The position numbers and the translations under genes were made by a program. Below the pieces are notes generated by a model. That model ran no database searches and had not been told where the DNA came from. It was given only the letters and a program-made list of their open reading frames with translations. This document shows, piece by piece, positions 7,922-19,662 of a stretch of 39,051 bases of DNA; the stretch's first letter is position 1, and each line of letters begins with the position of its first letter. This DNA comes from Rhodospirillaceae bacterium Spongia-Bin9 (GTDB taxonomy: Bacteria > Pseudomonadota > Alphaproteobacteria > Bin65): contig FZLR01000021.1 in the NCBI GenBank assembly GCA_900197615.1, positions 1 through 39,051 on the forward strand, in the 5' to 3' direction.

Positions 7922-8590
7922 TCATATGGGCCACCGCGCTTTATCGACAAGGCTCATAATGCCCTCCGAAGAATCCGCTACTGCCGCCGGCGGCCAGTCG
8001 CGGAACGCTTCTTCCGGCTCGTCGGGAGTAGTCCGCAGGACCGGCGTGCAGCCGGCGCGGATGGCGCATTCCATGTCGATCGCCGCATCGCCGATGAACC
8101 AGACCGCGCCGGACCGGCCGATGCCCGATCCGCTCAGCGCCAGCTCGACCGGCGCGATGGCCGGCTTGTCCTCGACGGCGTCGCCGGCGCCGACGGTGCG
8201 CCCGAAAAAGGCGGTCCATGCCAGGTGCCGGACCTCCCTGCGCAGATATTCGCCGTTCTTGTTGCTGACGACACCGACATAGAGGCCGCGCTCGTTGAGA
8301 TTTTCCAGCAGCGCCGCGGCGCCGGCCAGCGGTTTTAGCGTCTCGAGATGATTCGAGCGAAAAGCGTCGTAGAAGATCTTGCGTGCTTCGGTCCAGGCCT
8401 CGCCGAACATGGCGGGAAAACTGTTGCGCATCGATTGCCGGACCCAGCCGCGCACTTCCGCTTCGCTCAATTCCGGATGGCCGAAAGCGCCTCTCGCCGC
8501 ATTCAGCGCCCCGGTAATGGAAGGCCAGTTGCCGACCAGCGTGTTGTCCCAGTCGAACAGGATGGCGGCCGGCGCCGGCAGCGCCGTCAT
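7922..8590 (-). CDS. HAD family hydrolase (phosphoglycolate phosphatase-like)
   Basis: This 222-residue protein has the HAD core. Motif I is LFDWDNTL (D13 nucleophile, D15 acid/base), motif II contains VVSNKNG, the motif III Lys is in EDKPAIAP, and motif IV is FIGDAAIDMECA. A helical cap lies between motifs I and II. Relatives dephosphorylate phosphoglycolate or similar small phosphates; the substrate is not determinable. Its ATG at 8590 overlaps the stop of dat (ATGA), so it is coupled to that gene. In the classic order dat is followed directly by hfq, so this HAD gene is an extra member of the block. Confidence 0.88.
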   Translation of the reverse strand: MTALPAPAAILFDWDNTLVGNWPSITGALNAARGAFGHPELSEAEVRGWVRQSMRNSFPAMFGEAWTEARKIFYDAFRSNHLETLKPLAGAAALLENLNERGLYVGVVSNKNGEYLRREVRHLAWTAFFGRTVGAGDAVEDKPAIAPVELALSGSGIGRSGAVWFIGDAAIDMECAIRAGCTPVLRTTPDEPEEAFRDWPPAAVADSSEGIMSLVDKARWPI

Positions 8591-9450
8591 GCCCCGTCCC
8601 CGGGGGCCATGCCCGCATGGGCTTCGTACTTCTCCTGCAGCGCGCCGGTCAGCGGCCCGGGGCGGCCGTCGCCGACCGGTCTGCCGTCGATACGGACGAC
8701 CGGCATGACATGGGAAGTCGTGCTGGTCAGGAAAGCCTCGGCAGCGGCAAGCGCCTCGTCGAGGGTAAACGATCGCTCAACAACCCTGTAGCCGGCCTCC
8801 TCGGCGATGGCGCGGACGGTGCGGCGGGTGATGCCGTTGAGGATTGCATGGGTCGGCGACTGGGTCACCACATCGCGCCCGCGCGTGACGATCCAGGCGT
8901 TCGCCGATGTGCATTCGGTGATCGCGCCGTCCGCCCCGATCAGCCAGGCCTCGTAGGCGCCGGCCTCCGCCGCCATTTGTTTGGCTAGAACGTTAGGTAA
9001 CAGCCCAACCGTTTTGATATCGCACCGTTTCCAACGGATATCTTCTGTCGTCACTACCGTAACCCCGCCGGATTTTGCCGCCGATTTGGGCTTCGTAGTC
9101 CGCGCCGTCACGACAAGGGAGCTGTTCCGGTGCGCCGGAAAAGCATGGTCGCGCCGCGCAACGCCGCGAGAGACCTGCATATAGACGATGCCGTCGCGCA
9201 CCCGGTTGCGCCGGACGGTTTCGCGCAGGATATGTTTCAGGGCCGGACGGGCGACCGGCGGCGCCAGGCGCAATTCGCCCAGCGACCGGTCGAGCCGGTC
9301 GAGATGGGGCTCCTCGTCGACGAACCGGCCGTTCTGGATCGCGATCACCTCATAGACCGCGTCGGCGAACTGGTATCCCCGATCCTCGATATGGACTGCT
9401 GCGTCGCGGTGCGGCGCGAAGCGGCCGTTGACATAGGCGATTCGTGACAT
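8587..9450 (-). CDS. dat: D-amino-acid transaminase
   Basis: This 287-residue protein is a fold-type IV PLP aminotransferase. It has the N-terminal YVNGRFAPH and EDRGYQFADAVYEV signatures, the PLP-binding lysine K146 in CDIKTVGLLPN, and ITECTSANAW near residue 178. It interconverts D-alanine and D-glutamate with their keto acids, supplying peptidoglycan precursors, although branched-chain transaminases share the fold. The gene sits 78 bases downstream of trkA in the ntr block and overlaps the HAD gene by four bases. Confidence 0.88.
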   Translation of the reverse strand: MSRIAYVNGRFAPHRDAAVHIEDRGYQFADAVYEVIAIQNGRFVDEEPHLDRLDRSLGELRLAPPVARPALKHILRETVRRNRVRDGIVYMQVSRGVARRDHAFPAHRNSSLVVTARTTKPKSAAKSGGVTVVTTEDIRWKRCDIKTVGLLPNVLAKQMAAEAGAYEAWLIGADGAITECTSANAWIVTRGRDVVTQSPTHAILNGITRRTVRAIAEEAGYRVVERSFTLDEALAAAEAFLTSTTSHVMPVVRIDGRPVGDGRPGPLTGALQEKYEAHAGMAPGDGA

Positions 9451-9528
9451 GGCGGCTCTCGCAAAGGGCGGCGGCGTTGTCGGACAGACGGTATAGGACA
9501 GACGGTATCGGACGGGCGCTCGGCGGCG

Positions 9529-10905
9529 CTAGAAAAATTCGAGACTGACGGAGAACAGTTTTTCCACCTTCCGCACGACGTTCGGCAAGGCATAGAGGAT
9601 GACCCGGTCGCCGGCCTGAACCACGGTGTCGCCCCGCGGCACGATCACCGCGTCGCCCCGCACGATCGCGCCGGCCATGATGCCTTTATCCAGTTTCACG
9701 CTGCTCAAAGGCTTGCCGACGATGCGCGATGTATCCATCGCCTCGGCCTCGATGATCTCCCCTACCCCTTCGCGCAGCGAGTGGACGGCGCGAATCCGGC
9801 CGCGGCGCAGATGCTGGAGGATCGTCGAGACCGTGATGGCCCGGGGCGCCCCCGCGACGTCGACGCCGAGCGAGGTGACCAGCGGCTGATAGTGCACGGT
9901 GTTGACCAGCGCCACCGTCCGCGCGCAGCCCAACCGTTTGGCGAGCAGCGCCGCCAAGACATTGACCTCGTCGCTGTCGGTCACGGTGATGAGCATGTCG
10001 GTATGCTGGAGATTGAGCTCTTCCAGGATTTCGTTGTCCAGGACATCGCCGTGCACGACGACGGTATGGGCGAGCGCTGCGGCGACGACCTTCGCCCGCT
10101 CCTCGTCCAGCTCGATCAGCTTGACGGTGACATCCTCGTCCTGCTCCTCGATCTCCTGGGCCAGGAACAGCCCGATATTGCCGCCGCCGACGATGATGAC
10201 CCGGTGCGCTTCGGGCTCCTCGTGCCCGAACGCCGCCATGGCGCGGGCGACATGCTCCCGATCGGCGACGAAGTAGATTTCGTCTCCGGCCAGCAGCTGG
10301 TCGTCGGGCGTCGGCACGATGGTTCGGCCGCCGCGCAGGATCGTCACGATCACCGTGGCCAGATCGGGAAACAGCGAAGTGAGCTGTCGGATCGGCGTAT
10401 CCAGCACCGGACAGTCCTCGCCCAGCCGGGTGCCGATTGCCTGCACCCGGCCCAGACCCAGGGGAATCACATCGAAGGCGCCGGGAACGTGCATCCGGCG
10501 ACGGACCGCGCGCGCAACCTCGACTTCGGGCGAAATGCGCACGTCGATCGGCATGTGATCGGCGCTGAACAGGCTCGCCCAGATCGGCTGGAGATAGGAT
10601 TGCGCCCGGACGCGCGCGATCTTGGTCGGCACGTCGAACAGCGAATGGGCGACCTGGCAGGCCACCATGTTGACTTCGTCGGTCTGGGTGACCGCAATAA
10701 TCATGTCGCAGTTGGCGGCGCCGGCGCGCTCCAGCACATCGGGATGCGGCGCATGGCCGACGATGGCCCGCACGTCCAGGGCGTCGCCGATACGGCGGAT
10801 CAGCGCCTCGGACCGGTCGATGACCGTGACCTCATTGTTCTCGGTCGCCAGATGGCGGGCGATGTTGAGACCGACTTGCCCTGCCCCGCACACAATTACC
10901 CGCAT
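9529..10905 (-). CDS. trkA: Trk system potassium transporter TrkA
   Basis: This 458-residue peripheral NAD(H)-binding subunit gates the TrkH/TrkG potassium channel. It shows the duplicated RCK architecture. The first Rossmann domain begins MRVIVCGAGQVG (residues 1-12), with a C-terminal RCK domain around 140-220. A second Rossmann motif VIIVGGGNIGLFLA lies near 235, followed by a second C-terminal RCK domain. Placement after ntrX is conserved across Rhodospirillales and Rhizobiales. It is separated from ntrX by 39 bases and is probably in the same transcript. Confidence 0.95.
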   Translation of the reverse strand: MRVIVCGAGQVGLNIARHLATENNEVTVIDRSEALIRRIGDALDVRAIVGHAPHPDVLERAGAANCDMIIAVTQTDEVNMVACQVAHSLFDVPTKIARVRAQSYLQPIWASLFSADHMPIDVRISPEVEVARAVRRRMHVPGAFDVIPLGLGRVQAIGTRLGEDCPVLDTPIRQLTSLFPDLATVIVTILRGGRTIVPTPDDQLLAGDEIYFVADREHVARAMAAFGHEEPEAHRVIIVGGGNIGLFLAQEIEEQDEDVTVKLIELDEERAKVVAAALAHTVVVHGDVLDNEILEELNLQHTDMLITVTDSDEVNVLAALLAKRLGCARTVALVNTVHYQPLVTSLGVDVAGAPRAITVSTILQHLRRGRIRAVHSLREGVGEIIEAEAMDTSRIVGKPLSSVKLDKGIMAGAIVRGDAVIVPRGDTVVQAGDRVILYALPNVVRKVEKLFSVSLEFF

Positions 10906-10944
10906 GATGTCAATCGATCCTGTCGTGAAGAAAGGAGCGGCGGA

Positions 10945-12354
10945 TCAGTGGACCGTATCGGCGCCGGCGCCGGCGCCGCCATCGCGCTCGCCGCCGGTCA
11001 GGCCGAGCAGCTTCAGCTTGCGATGCAGCGCCGAGCGCTCCATGCCGACGAATTCGGCCGTTCGGGATACATTGCCGCCGAAGCGGTCTATCTGCGCCAT
11101 CAGATACTCTCGTTCGAACATTTCCCGCGCCTCCCTCAGGGGCAGCGCCATGATCTCTCCGCCCTTTTCGAAGCGAGGCAACATGGTTTCCTCGCCCAGA
11201 ATTTCCGGCGGCATCATTCTTGCGGTCAGTTCTTCGCCCGGTCCGGCCTGCGCCATGATCAGGAGGCGGTCGATCACGTTGCCCAGTTCGCGGACATTGC
11301 CCGGCCAGTCGTACGCCTGCAATGCCGCCAGAGCGTCGTCGGAGAAGCTGCGCGCCGGCAGGCCGGAGCGGGCCGCCGCCTTTTCCATGAAATGCACGGC
11401 CAGATCGGGAATATCCGGGCGCCGGTCGCGCAGGGGCGGAATGTCGATGGGGACGACACTGAGCCGGTAGTAGAGATCCTCCCGGAATCGCCGGGCGGCG
11501 ATTTCGGGCTTGAGATGCCGGCTGGTCGACGCAATGACGCGGATATCCACCTCGACGGTCGCATTGCCGCCGATCCTCTGAAACCCCCGGTCCTGGAGAA
11601 TCCTGACGAATTTGCCCTGGGTTTCCCAAGGCATGTCGGCGATTTCGTCGAGCAACAGCGTGCCGCCGTGGCAGCGTTCGAGAATACCGCTCCTGGTGCG
11701 GTCTCCGGCTTCCTCGCCGAAAAGTTCCTGTTCCAGGCGGTCCGGATGCATGGTTGCGCAGTTGACGATCACGAATGGGCCGTTGCCGCGGGCGCTGCGT
11801 TGATGGATCAGCCGGGCGACGACTTCCTTGCCCACACCGGCGCCGCCGGTCACCAAAACCCGGCTGCTCGTCGGCGCCACCCGTTCGATGGACTGGTGGA
11901 TCTGCGTGACGGCCGGCGATGCGCCGACCAGTTCGTAGGCGCCGCCGGCGCGCTTCCATAGCGCTTCGTTCTCGCGCTTGAGGCGCGCGGTTTCGATGGC
12001 GCGTTCGATCTGCAGGAGCACCCGGTCGCTCTTGAACGGCTTTTCGATAAAGTCGAAGGCGCCGATTTTGATGGCGTCGACGGCCATCTCAACCGTGCCG
12101 TGGCCGCTGATCATGATGACCGGCAGGTCGGGATGATCCGTCTTGACCCGCTCCAGGATCTCCATGCCGTCCATGCGGCTGCCTTCCAGCCAGATATCGA
12201 GCACGATCAGCGACGGCCGCCGGGTGCGAATCTCGGTGAGTGCGGCATCGGCATCGGCGGCCTCCCGGGTCTCGTAACCCTCGTCCGTCAGGATGCCCGA
12301 TATCAGGCTGCGGATATCGGCTTCATCGTCGACGATCAGAATATCGGCGGCCAT
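10945..12354 (-). CDS. ntrX: Response regulator NtrX
   Basis: This 469-residue protein has a receiver domain with phospho-acceptor D53 (VLDIW), an AAA+ sigma54-activator-like domain with P-loop GGAGVGKE (170-177) and Walker B TLLLDEIAD, and a Fis-type helix-turn-helix near the end (GNVSRTAEFVGMERSALHRK). The sigma54-contact motif GAFTGA is missing: after ELFG the sequence runs EEAGDRTRSGILER. This loss is known for alphaproteobacterial NtrX and suggests action through sigma70 promoters. It pairs with NtrY, encoded 31 bases upstream, in nitrogen and redox sensing. Confidence 0.95.
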   Translation of the reverse strand: MAADILIVDDEADIRSLISGILTDEGYETREAADADAALTEIRTRRPSLIVLDIWLEGSRMDGMEILERVKTDHPDLPVIMISGHGTVEMAVDAIKIGAFDFIEKPFKSDRVLLQIERAIETARLKRENEALWKRAGGAYELVGASPAVTQIHQSIERVAPTSSRVLVTGGAGVGKEVVARLIHQRSARGNGPFVIVNCATMHPDRLEQELFGEEAGDRTRSGILERCHGGTLLLDEIADMPWETQGKFVRILQDRGFQRIGGNATVEVDIRVIASTSRHLKPEIAARRFREDLYYRLSVVPIDIPPLRDRRPDIPDLAVHFMEKAAARSGLPARSFSDDALAALQAYDWPGNVRELGNVIDRLLIMAQAGPGEELTARMMPPEILGEETMLPRFEKGGEIMALPLREAREMFEREYLMAQIDRFGGNVSRTAEFVGMERSALHRKLKLLGLTGGERDGGAGAGADTVH

Positions 12355-12385
12355 CGGCTAACGGATCCGGTGCATTCGGGCCGGT

Positions 12386-14670
12386 TCAGGCGTCCGCAGG
12401 AACGGGCTGTACGGGCCCGCCGGCGCGAATCGTAACCGGAAACGCCATGGTGATCGTTGCACCGCGAATCTCTCTTTCCTGCGTATAGTCGTTCTTCAAC
12501 CGTAACTCCCCGCCATGATCCTCCATGATCTTGCGCACGATGGCCAGCCCAAGGCCGGTTCCCTTTGCCCGGGTCGATACATAGGGCTCGGTGAGCCGGT
12601 GAAGCATGTCTGTCGGCAGACCGGGCCCGGTATCCGAAACCGAGACCGCGATTCCGGCCTCGCTCTCCTCGATCGTCAGAGCAACGGCGCCGACGCGGCC
12701 CGAAGCGTCCGCCGAACCTTGCAGGCCGCCCTGTTCCTCGATCGCGTTGGCGGCGTTCTGAAGCAAGTTGGCCAGCGCCTGGCTGACCTGGTGGCCATCG
12801 CACAGGATGGGCAGCGGCGTATTGGTCTTGGCAAAGTCGTAGGCGATCGACGGATGCGCCGACCGTTGCAGGAATATCGCCTGCCGGCACAGTTCGCGCA
12901 GATTGTTTTCTTTCATCCGCGGCGCAGGCATCCGGGCGAACTTGGAAAACTCGCTGACCAGACGGCCGATATCGTCGACCTGCCGGATGATCGTGTCGGT
13001 GCAGGTATCGAAGACCTCCGGGTCGGTCTCGATACGATGGAGATATTTTCGCCGTAACCGTTCGGCCGAAAGCTGAATCGGCGTGAGCGGATTCTTGATT
13101 TCATGGGCGATCCGCTGGGCGACGTCGGCCCAGGCCGCGGTGCGCTGCGCCTGTTGGAGGTCGGTGATGTCGTCGAAGGTAACGACATAGCCGACGATCT
13201 CGGACCCCAGACGCTCGGCCGCGAGGCGGACCATCAGGGTCCGGGACGTGTCGTTGCGCCGGATTTCGATCTCGCTCCAGTAACGGCGAACCGGATTGCG
13301 CGCGACCTTGTCCAGCAATTCGTCGAATTCGGGCACGACATCGGCAATCCGTTCGTCGATCCGTGCGTCCAGATCGACACCGAGTAGATCGGAGGCCGAC
13401 CGGTTCGGCAGGTTGATGCGCCGGTCGGCGTCGAGGCCGATCACCCCGGCGGAAACGCCTTCCAGAACCTTTTCGGTGAATTCGCGGCGGGCTTCGATCT
13501 GCCGGTTCACCGCGACAAGTTCTTGACGATTGCGTTCAAGTTCGCCGGTCATCTGATTGAAGGAACGGGAAAGGCTTGCGATTTCGTCCTGTCCCGAACT
13601 GCGGACCCGCACGCTGAGGTCGCCCCTGCCGACCCGTTCGGACGCCGCGATCAATTCAGAGATCGGCCGCACGAGCTGGTTGGCGAAATAGAGGCCGAGC
13701 CAGATTGCGGCGAGCAGGAGCAGAAGCGAGACTACCCCGTAGAGCAGGAAGTAGCCGATCTGCAGGCCGGAGCGTTGCCCTTCCAGCTTCAGATACTCGT
13801 CGACGGCGCCCTGCATGCGGACCATGTGCGATCGCAGGGTCGGTTCGACGGGACGGCTGACATACAGATAGATATTCGAGTCGAAAAAGATCGTCAGTCG
13901 CATCAACGCCCGGATATTGTGCTCGCCCCGGCGCGCGATCACGACAATGTCGCCGTCTTTGCGAACCCGCGAAATCGCGGCGCGCAGGTTCGCCGGCCGT
14001 TCGTTGGAAGGCGAAAAACTGCCGACGTCGGAAACCAGAATTCGGCCGCGTTCGTCGAATACCGATGCGCCGACAATACCACGTTCGCGCGCCCGCCGGG
14101 TGACGAAGGCGGGCAACTGCCCCGGATCGTTCATCAGTTCCAGCGCATGCGTGTTGATGTCGGAACCGAGATTGCGGACATCCGTCTGCAGCGCAATGAT
14201 GTGTTCGTCGACATATTTCTCGGTCATGTTGACCGATTCGCGCAGCGCTGTGGCGACGCGGCTGCTGAACCAGGCCTGGATGCCGAACTCGAACATTACG
14301 GCCGAAAACATCGCGACGATAATCGCCGGCGTCACCGCGATGATGCTGAACAGCAGGACCAGCCGGGCATGGAGCCGGGAGCCGGCCTTGCCCTGCCGGC
14401 GTGCCGACCAGAGCAGCACGACGCGAAAGGCGATAAGACCGGCCAGCGGCAGGACGATCGCCAGATCGATAACGATCAGCGCCAGGTTGATGCCCGGATC
14501 GGCGCCCAACGGCGATTCGGCCAGGTTTATTGCGGTCAGCAGACCGGTGATGACGGCCGCGATCGCCAACCCGATGGCGAGGCGACTCGACAGCGCAACC
14601 CGATTGGCGAATGCCGAGAGACGCAGCATCCAGCGCTGCCGGGGCCGCGTGCGCCGAACGGCCGTATCCA

Positions 14671-14671
<1 letters not shown>
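12386..14671 (-). CDS. ntrY: Sensor histidine kinase NtrY
   Basis: This 761-residue membrane sensor kinase has hydrophobic segments near residues 29-50, 64-86, 105-130 and about 300-325, with a periplasmic region of roughly 170 residues before the last. A HAMP domain, a PAS domain, a HisKA domain with the phospho-acceptor His in RIAHEIKNPLTPIQ, and a HATPase_c domain follow (N box NLLQNAANAIEE, G boxes DTGPGLP and GTGLGLAIV). It phosphorylates NtrX. Its ATG shares one base with the ntrC stop at 14671, indicating tight coupling. Confidence 0.96.
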
Positions 14672-16170
<1,499 letters not shown>

Positions 16171-16173
16171 CGT

Positions 16174-17310
16174 TCAGGGCCCTTCCTGCGCCGGAAGCAA
16201 GACCCGGAACACGGTGCGGCCGTTTTCCCGGTCGAATTCGACGACGCCGCCGAGTTCTTCGACAATTTTCGCGACGAGCGCCAGCCCCAGCCCGCTGCCC
16301 GACGCCTTCGTCGTGACGAAGGCGTCGAACAGGTGATTGCGCAGTTCGCCGGGTATGCCGGGGCCATTATCCTCGACCGAAACGACGATCGGCAACCGGA
16401 TAAAGCCGTCGTTGGCGGGGGCGGAGATCCGGACGCCCGAGCGGTAGGCGGTGCGCAGCCGGATTTCGCCGTCCCGGTCGGGCGTCGCCTCGGCCGCATT
16501 CTTTACCAGGTTCAGGAAGACCTGGACCAGCCGGTCCCGGTCGCCCAGAACCGGGGGCAGGGAGGGATCGTAGTCTTCCTCGATCCGCCTGCCCCTGGCG
16601 AAACCGTTTTCCGCGCTGCGCCGGACCCGGCCCAGCACTTCGTGGATATTGACCCCCTCGCGCCGGACGAGCGGCCGGTCGGCGAATATCTCGAACCGGT
16701 CGACCAGGGCGTTCAAACGGTCGGCCTCCTCGCGGATCAGATTGGCGAGCGGCCGGTCTTCCTCGCCCACTGCGGTCTCGAGCAATTGCGCTGCGCCCTT
16801 GATTCCGCTCAACGGATTGCGGATTTCGTGGGCCAGCAGCGAGGCCATGGCCGACACCGACCGGGCAGCGCTGCGGTGGCTGAGCTGGCGATCGATCTGG
16901 TGCACGATCGATTGTTCCCGGAAGCTGAGCACGATCGACCCTGCGCCGTCGTCGACCGGGCTGGCGTGAACCGCGACATGCGGAATCGCCCGTTGCCGCG
17001 ATTCGAGGGACGTATCGCTGTCCGCGACGGTGCTGCCGCTCTCCCGCGCCTGCTGCAGAAGCGAGAAAATCGGGCTGTCGTCCGAAAAATACTGCGCCAG
17101 GGTCCGCCGGCAGATCGCCTTGCGGCTGGAGCGCAGCAGGTTTTCAGCCGCGAGATTGGCGAACAGGATGGCGTTTTCCCGGTCGACGACGAGGATCGCG
17201 TCCGCCAGCCCGTTGAGACAGGTCCAGCCGTCCGAAGCGGCGGTTCCGGCTTCGGCCAGCGCCGGGCTCTCCGACCGCAGCGGCCGCACAGGGGCATAGC
17301 GCACATTCAT
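16174..17310 (-). CDS. ntrB: Nitrogen regulation sensor kinase NtrB (NR(II))
   Basis: This 378-residue soluble two-component kinase has an N-terminal PAS domain (GLADAILVVDRENAILFAN), a HisKA H-box with the phospho-acceptor His in LLAHEIRNPLSGIK, and a HATPase_c domain (NLVKNAAEATPD, DNGPGIPG, GSGLGLALV). It has no membrane segment. It phosphorylates or dephosphorylates NtrC under PII control. The reading frame is open far upstream through dusB, but the ATG at 17310 lies 2 bases after the dusB stop and gives the usual length. Confidence 0.96.
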   Translation of the reverse strand: MNVRYAPVRPLRSESPALAEAGTAASDGWTCLNGLADAILVVDRENAILFANLAAENLLRSSRKAICRRTLAQYFSDDSPIFSLLQQARESGSTVADSDTSLESRQRAIPHVAVHASPVDDGAGSIVLSFREQSIVHQIDRQLSHRSAARSVSAMASLLAHEIRNPLSGIKGAAQLLETAVGEEDRPLANLIREEADRLNALVDRFEIFADRPLVRREGVNIHEVLGRVRRSAENGFARGRRIEEDYDPSLPPVLGDRDRLVQVFLNLVKNAAEATPDRDGEIRLRTAYRSGVRISAPANDGFIRLPIVVSVEDNGPGIPGELRNHLFDAFVTTKASGSGLGLALVAKIVEELGGVVEFDRENGRTVFRVLLPAQEGP

Positions 17311-17312
17311 GC

Positions 17313-18323
17313 TCAGGCAGCCAGGGCTGCCGGCGCCAGCAGCGGTGCCGGTTCGGGCGCTTCGAACGTCCGCTCGATCAGCGTCAGGACGTCGGCTGGA
17401 ACCGTCAGCCGGTTTGCCGCGGATTTGAAAGCCGGCGGGACACCGGCGGCATCGGCGTACCAGGCCAGGTGCTTGCGGGCGATCCTCACCCCCGCCGGCA
17501 CGCCGTAATGTTCGAGAATGGCGCCATAGTGGCCCTTGACGAGCGCGGCAAGCGCCGGCCCGGCAGGCGGTGCGATTGCCGGGCGGCCGGCCAGCCCGAG
17601 CATTGCATCGCGCAGCAGCCAGGGCCTGCCGCAGGCACCCCGGCCGATCATGACGCCGTCCGCACCCGACAATGCCAGCGCTTTGCTCATTTCCGCCGTC
17701 GAGCGGATATCGCCGTTGACGACAACGGGCACGTCGACAGCGCGTTTGACCGGCGCGACCGCGGCCCAGTCGGCGCTTCCGCCGAAACGCTGTTCGCGCG
17801 TCCGGGCGTGGACGGTGAGCATCCTGGCGCCGGCCGCCTCGCACAACCGCGCGAAGGCCGGCGCATTGCGGCTCGAATCGTCCCAACCCAAGCGCATCTT
17901 CGCGGTCACCGGCAGCGGATCGGCGGCGCGCACGACCGCTTCGACGATGCGTGCGGCAAGCGCCGGCTCGCGCATCAGGGCCGATCCGCACGCCTTGTTG
18001 ACGACCTTCTTGGCGGGACAGCCGAAATTGATGTCGATCAGGGCTGCACCGCAGTCCCGGGCAAGACGGGCCGCGTCCGCCATGACTGCCGGCTCGGCGC
18101 CGGCAAGCTGGAGAGCGGCGGGGTGGCGCTCGCTGCGCAGGTCGCCCCGGAGGCTCGATTTGCGGGTTTGCTGCACCATTGTGTGGCTGGCGACCATTTC
18201 GGAAAAGACCAGCCCGGCGCCGAAAGACCGGACGAGTCGCCGGAACGGCAGATCGGTCACGCCGGACATGGGCGCAAGCAGGACCGGCGCGTCCAGCATC
18301 ACATCTCCGATCCGAATGCCCAT
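17313..18323 (-). CDS. dusB: tRNA-dihydrouridine synthase (DusB/NifR3)
   Basis: This 336-residue FMN-dependent TIM-barrel enzyme reduces uridine to dihydrouridine in the tRNA D-loop. It shows APMSGVTDLPFRR at the N-terminus, the catalytic loop INFGCPAKKV with C102, and MIGRGACGRPW for FMN phosphate binding. ATG 18323 is chosen because homology begins there; the frame is open much further upstream, antisense to ispDF, but with no family character. It is the first gene of the dusB-ntrBC-ntrYX block, and the ntr promoter region is therefore probably 18324-18446, shared with the divergent ispDF. Confidence 0.95.
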   Translation of the reverse strand: MGIRIGDVMLDAPVLLAPMSGVTDLPFRRLVRSFGAGLVFSEMVASHTMVQQTRKSSLRGDLRSERHPAALQLAGAEPAVMADAARLARDCGAALIDINFGCPAKKVVNKACGSALMREPALAARIVEAVVRAADPLPVTAKMRLGWDDSSRNAPAFARLCEAAGARMLTVHARTREQRFGGSADWAAVAPVKRAVDVPVVVNGDIRSTAEMSKALALSGADGVMIGRGACGRPWLLRDAMLGLAGRPAIAPPAGPALAALVKGHYGAILEHYGVPAGVRIARKHLAWYADAAGVPPAFKSAANRLTVPADVLTLIERTFEAPEPAPLLAPAALAA

Positions 18324-18446
18324 TTTTCGTCCAGCGCCTATTTGTTGTGCAATGGGGCCAAACCTAGGCCGCGGCCGAACCGACGGCAACCGGGGGCCGG
18401 CGATGCGGCGGATAGCGCAGGATGGGAACGCTGCCGGATCGGTGAT

Positions 18447-19661
18447 ATGAGCGGCACCATGACAGACGAACCGACGCCCGCCGCACCCGGCGAACCGGGC
18501 GCCTGCGCGGCCGTGATCGTGGCGGCCGGGCGCGGCGCGCGCGCCGGCGGCGACGTGCCGAAACAGTATGCGCGGATCGGCGGCGAACCGGTGCTGCGCC
18601 GGACGGTCGGAGTCTTTGCCGCGCATCCGGCGGTCTCGACCGTCGTGACGGTCATTCACGCCGACGATGCGGCGTTGGCCCGGCAGGCGGTCGGCTCGGC
18701 GCCGGTTCATTTCGTGACCGGTGGCGCATCGCGTCAGGAATCGGTCTACAACGGATTGAAATTCCTCGATAATATGGATCCAGATTTCGTCCTCGTTCAC
18801 GATGCCGCCCGCCCGTTCGTGACCGCGGAGATCATCGGCCGGTGCCTCGATGCGGCGCGCCGGCACGGCGCGGCGGCCGTCGGCGTGCCGATGGCCGATA
18901 CGGTCAAGAAAACCGACGGCAAGGGCGTCGTGATCGGCACCGTTGCACGCGACCGGCTGTGGCGGGCCCAGACTCCGCAGGTCTTCCGTTACCGCGACCT
19001 GCTGGCGGCGCACCGAGCTGCGACCGGAGAGACACTGACCGACGATGCCGCGGTCGCTGAGGCTGCCGGCCTCTCCGTGGCCATGAGTCCGGGATCGGAG
19101 GACAATTTCAAGATCACCACCGCCGGGGACCTGGCGCGGGCCGGCCGGATTGCGCGGGCTTCGGCCGATCCGCGGGTCACTGTCGTCGGCCATGGTTTCG
19201 ACGTTCACCGCTTCGGCCCCGGCGATCATATCGTCCTGTGCGGCGTCCGGATCGCCCATTCTCGAGGGCTTGAGGGACATTCCGACGCCGACGCCGCCCT
19301 GCACGCCCTGACCGACGCAATCTTCGGCGCAATGGGCGAAGGCGATATCGGCCGGCATTTTCCCGACAACGATCCGCAATGGCGCGGCGCGGCGTCGGAC
19401 CGGTTCCTGCGCCATGCGCTTGACAAGGTCGCGGCCGCAGGCGGCCGGCCGATCAACCTGGACCTCACCGTCATCTGCGAGCGGCCGAAACTGGCGCCGC
19501 ACCACGACGCCATGAAGCAACGGCTTTGCGACCTGACCGGCCTGCCGCCGGCCCGCATCGGCCTTAAGGCGACGACAACCGAAAAGCTGGGATTTATCGG
19601 CCGTGGCGAAGGCATCGCGGCGCAGGCGGCGGTGTCCATCGACCTGCCGGATACGGTGTGA
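18447..19661 (+). CDS. ispDF: Bifunctional IspD/IspF, MEP isoprenoid pathway
   Basis: This 404-residue fusion has an N-terminal MEP cytidylyltransferase (IspD; CTP-binding VIVAAGRGARAGGDVPKQY, and VLVHDAARPFV near residue 115). Its C-terminal domain is MEcPP synthase (IspF; GFDVHRFG near residue 250, GHSDADAALHALTDAI with metal-binding Asp/His, and HFPDNDP). It makes the CDP-ME and cyclic diphosphate intermediates. The fusion is common in Alphaproteobacteria. Two starts are possible, 18447 and 18459; neither has a strong ribosome site. It is divergent from dusB and leads the operon ispDF-pgpA-cinA-CPBP. Confidence 0.96.
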   Translation: MSGTMTDEPTPAAPGEPGACAAVIVAAGRGARAGGDVPKQYARIGGEPVLRRTVGVFAAHPAVSTVVTVIHADDAALARQAVGSAPVHFVTGGASRQESVYNGLKFLDNMDPDFVLVHDAARPFVTAEIIGRCLDAARRHGAAAVGVPMADTVKKTDGKGVVIGTVARDRLWRAQTPQVFRYRDLLAAHRAATGETLTDDAAVAEAAGLSVAMSPGSEDNFKITTAGDLARAGRIARASADPRVTVVGHGFDVHRFGPGDHIVLCGVRIAHSRGLEGHSDADAALHALTDAIFGAMGEGDIGRHFPDNDPQWRGAASDRFLRHALDKVAAAGGRPINLDLTVICERPKLAPHHDAMKQRLCDLTGLPPARIGLKATTTEKLGFIGRGEGIAAQAAVSIDLPDTV

Positions 19662-19662
19662 C

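Noticed and set aside
6491-8338. 615-codon + strand frame across hflX, hfq and the HAD gene
   Set aside because: It is antisense to three well-recognised genes, with no domain character.
9781-11961. 726-codon + strand frame opposite trkA and ntrX
   Set aside because: Asp/Arg/His-rich shadow of conserved genes on the other strand.
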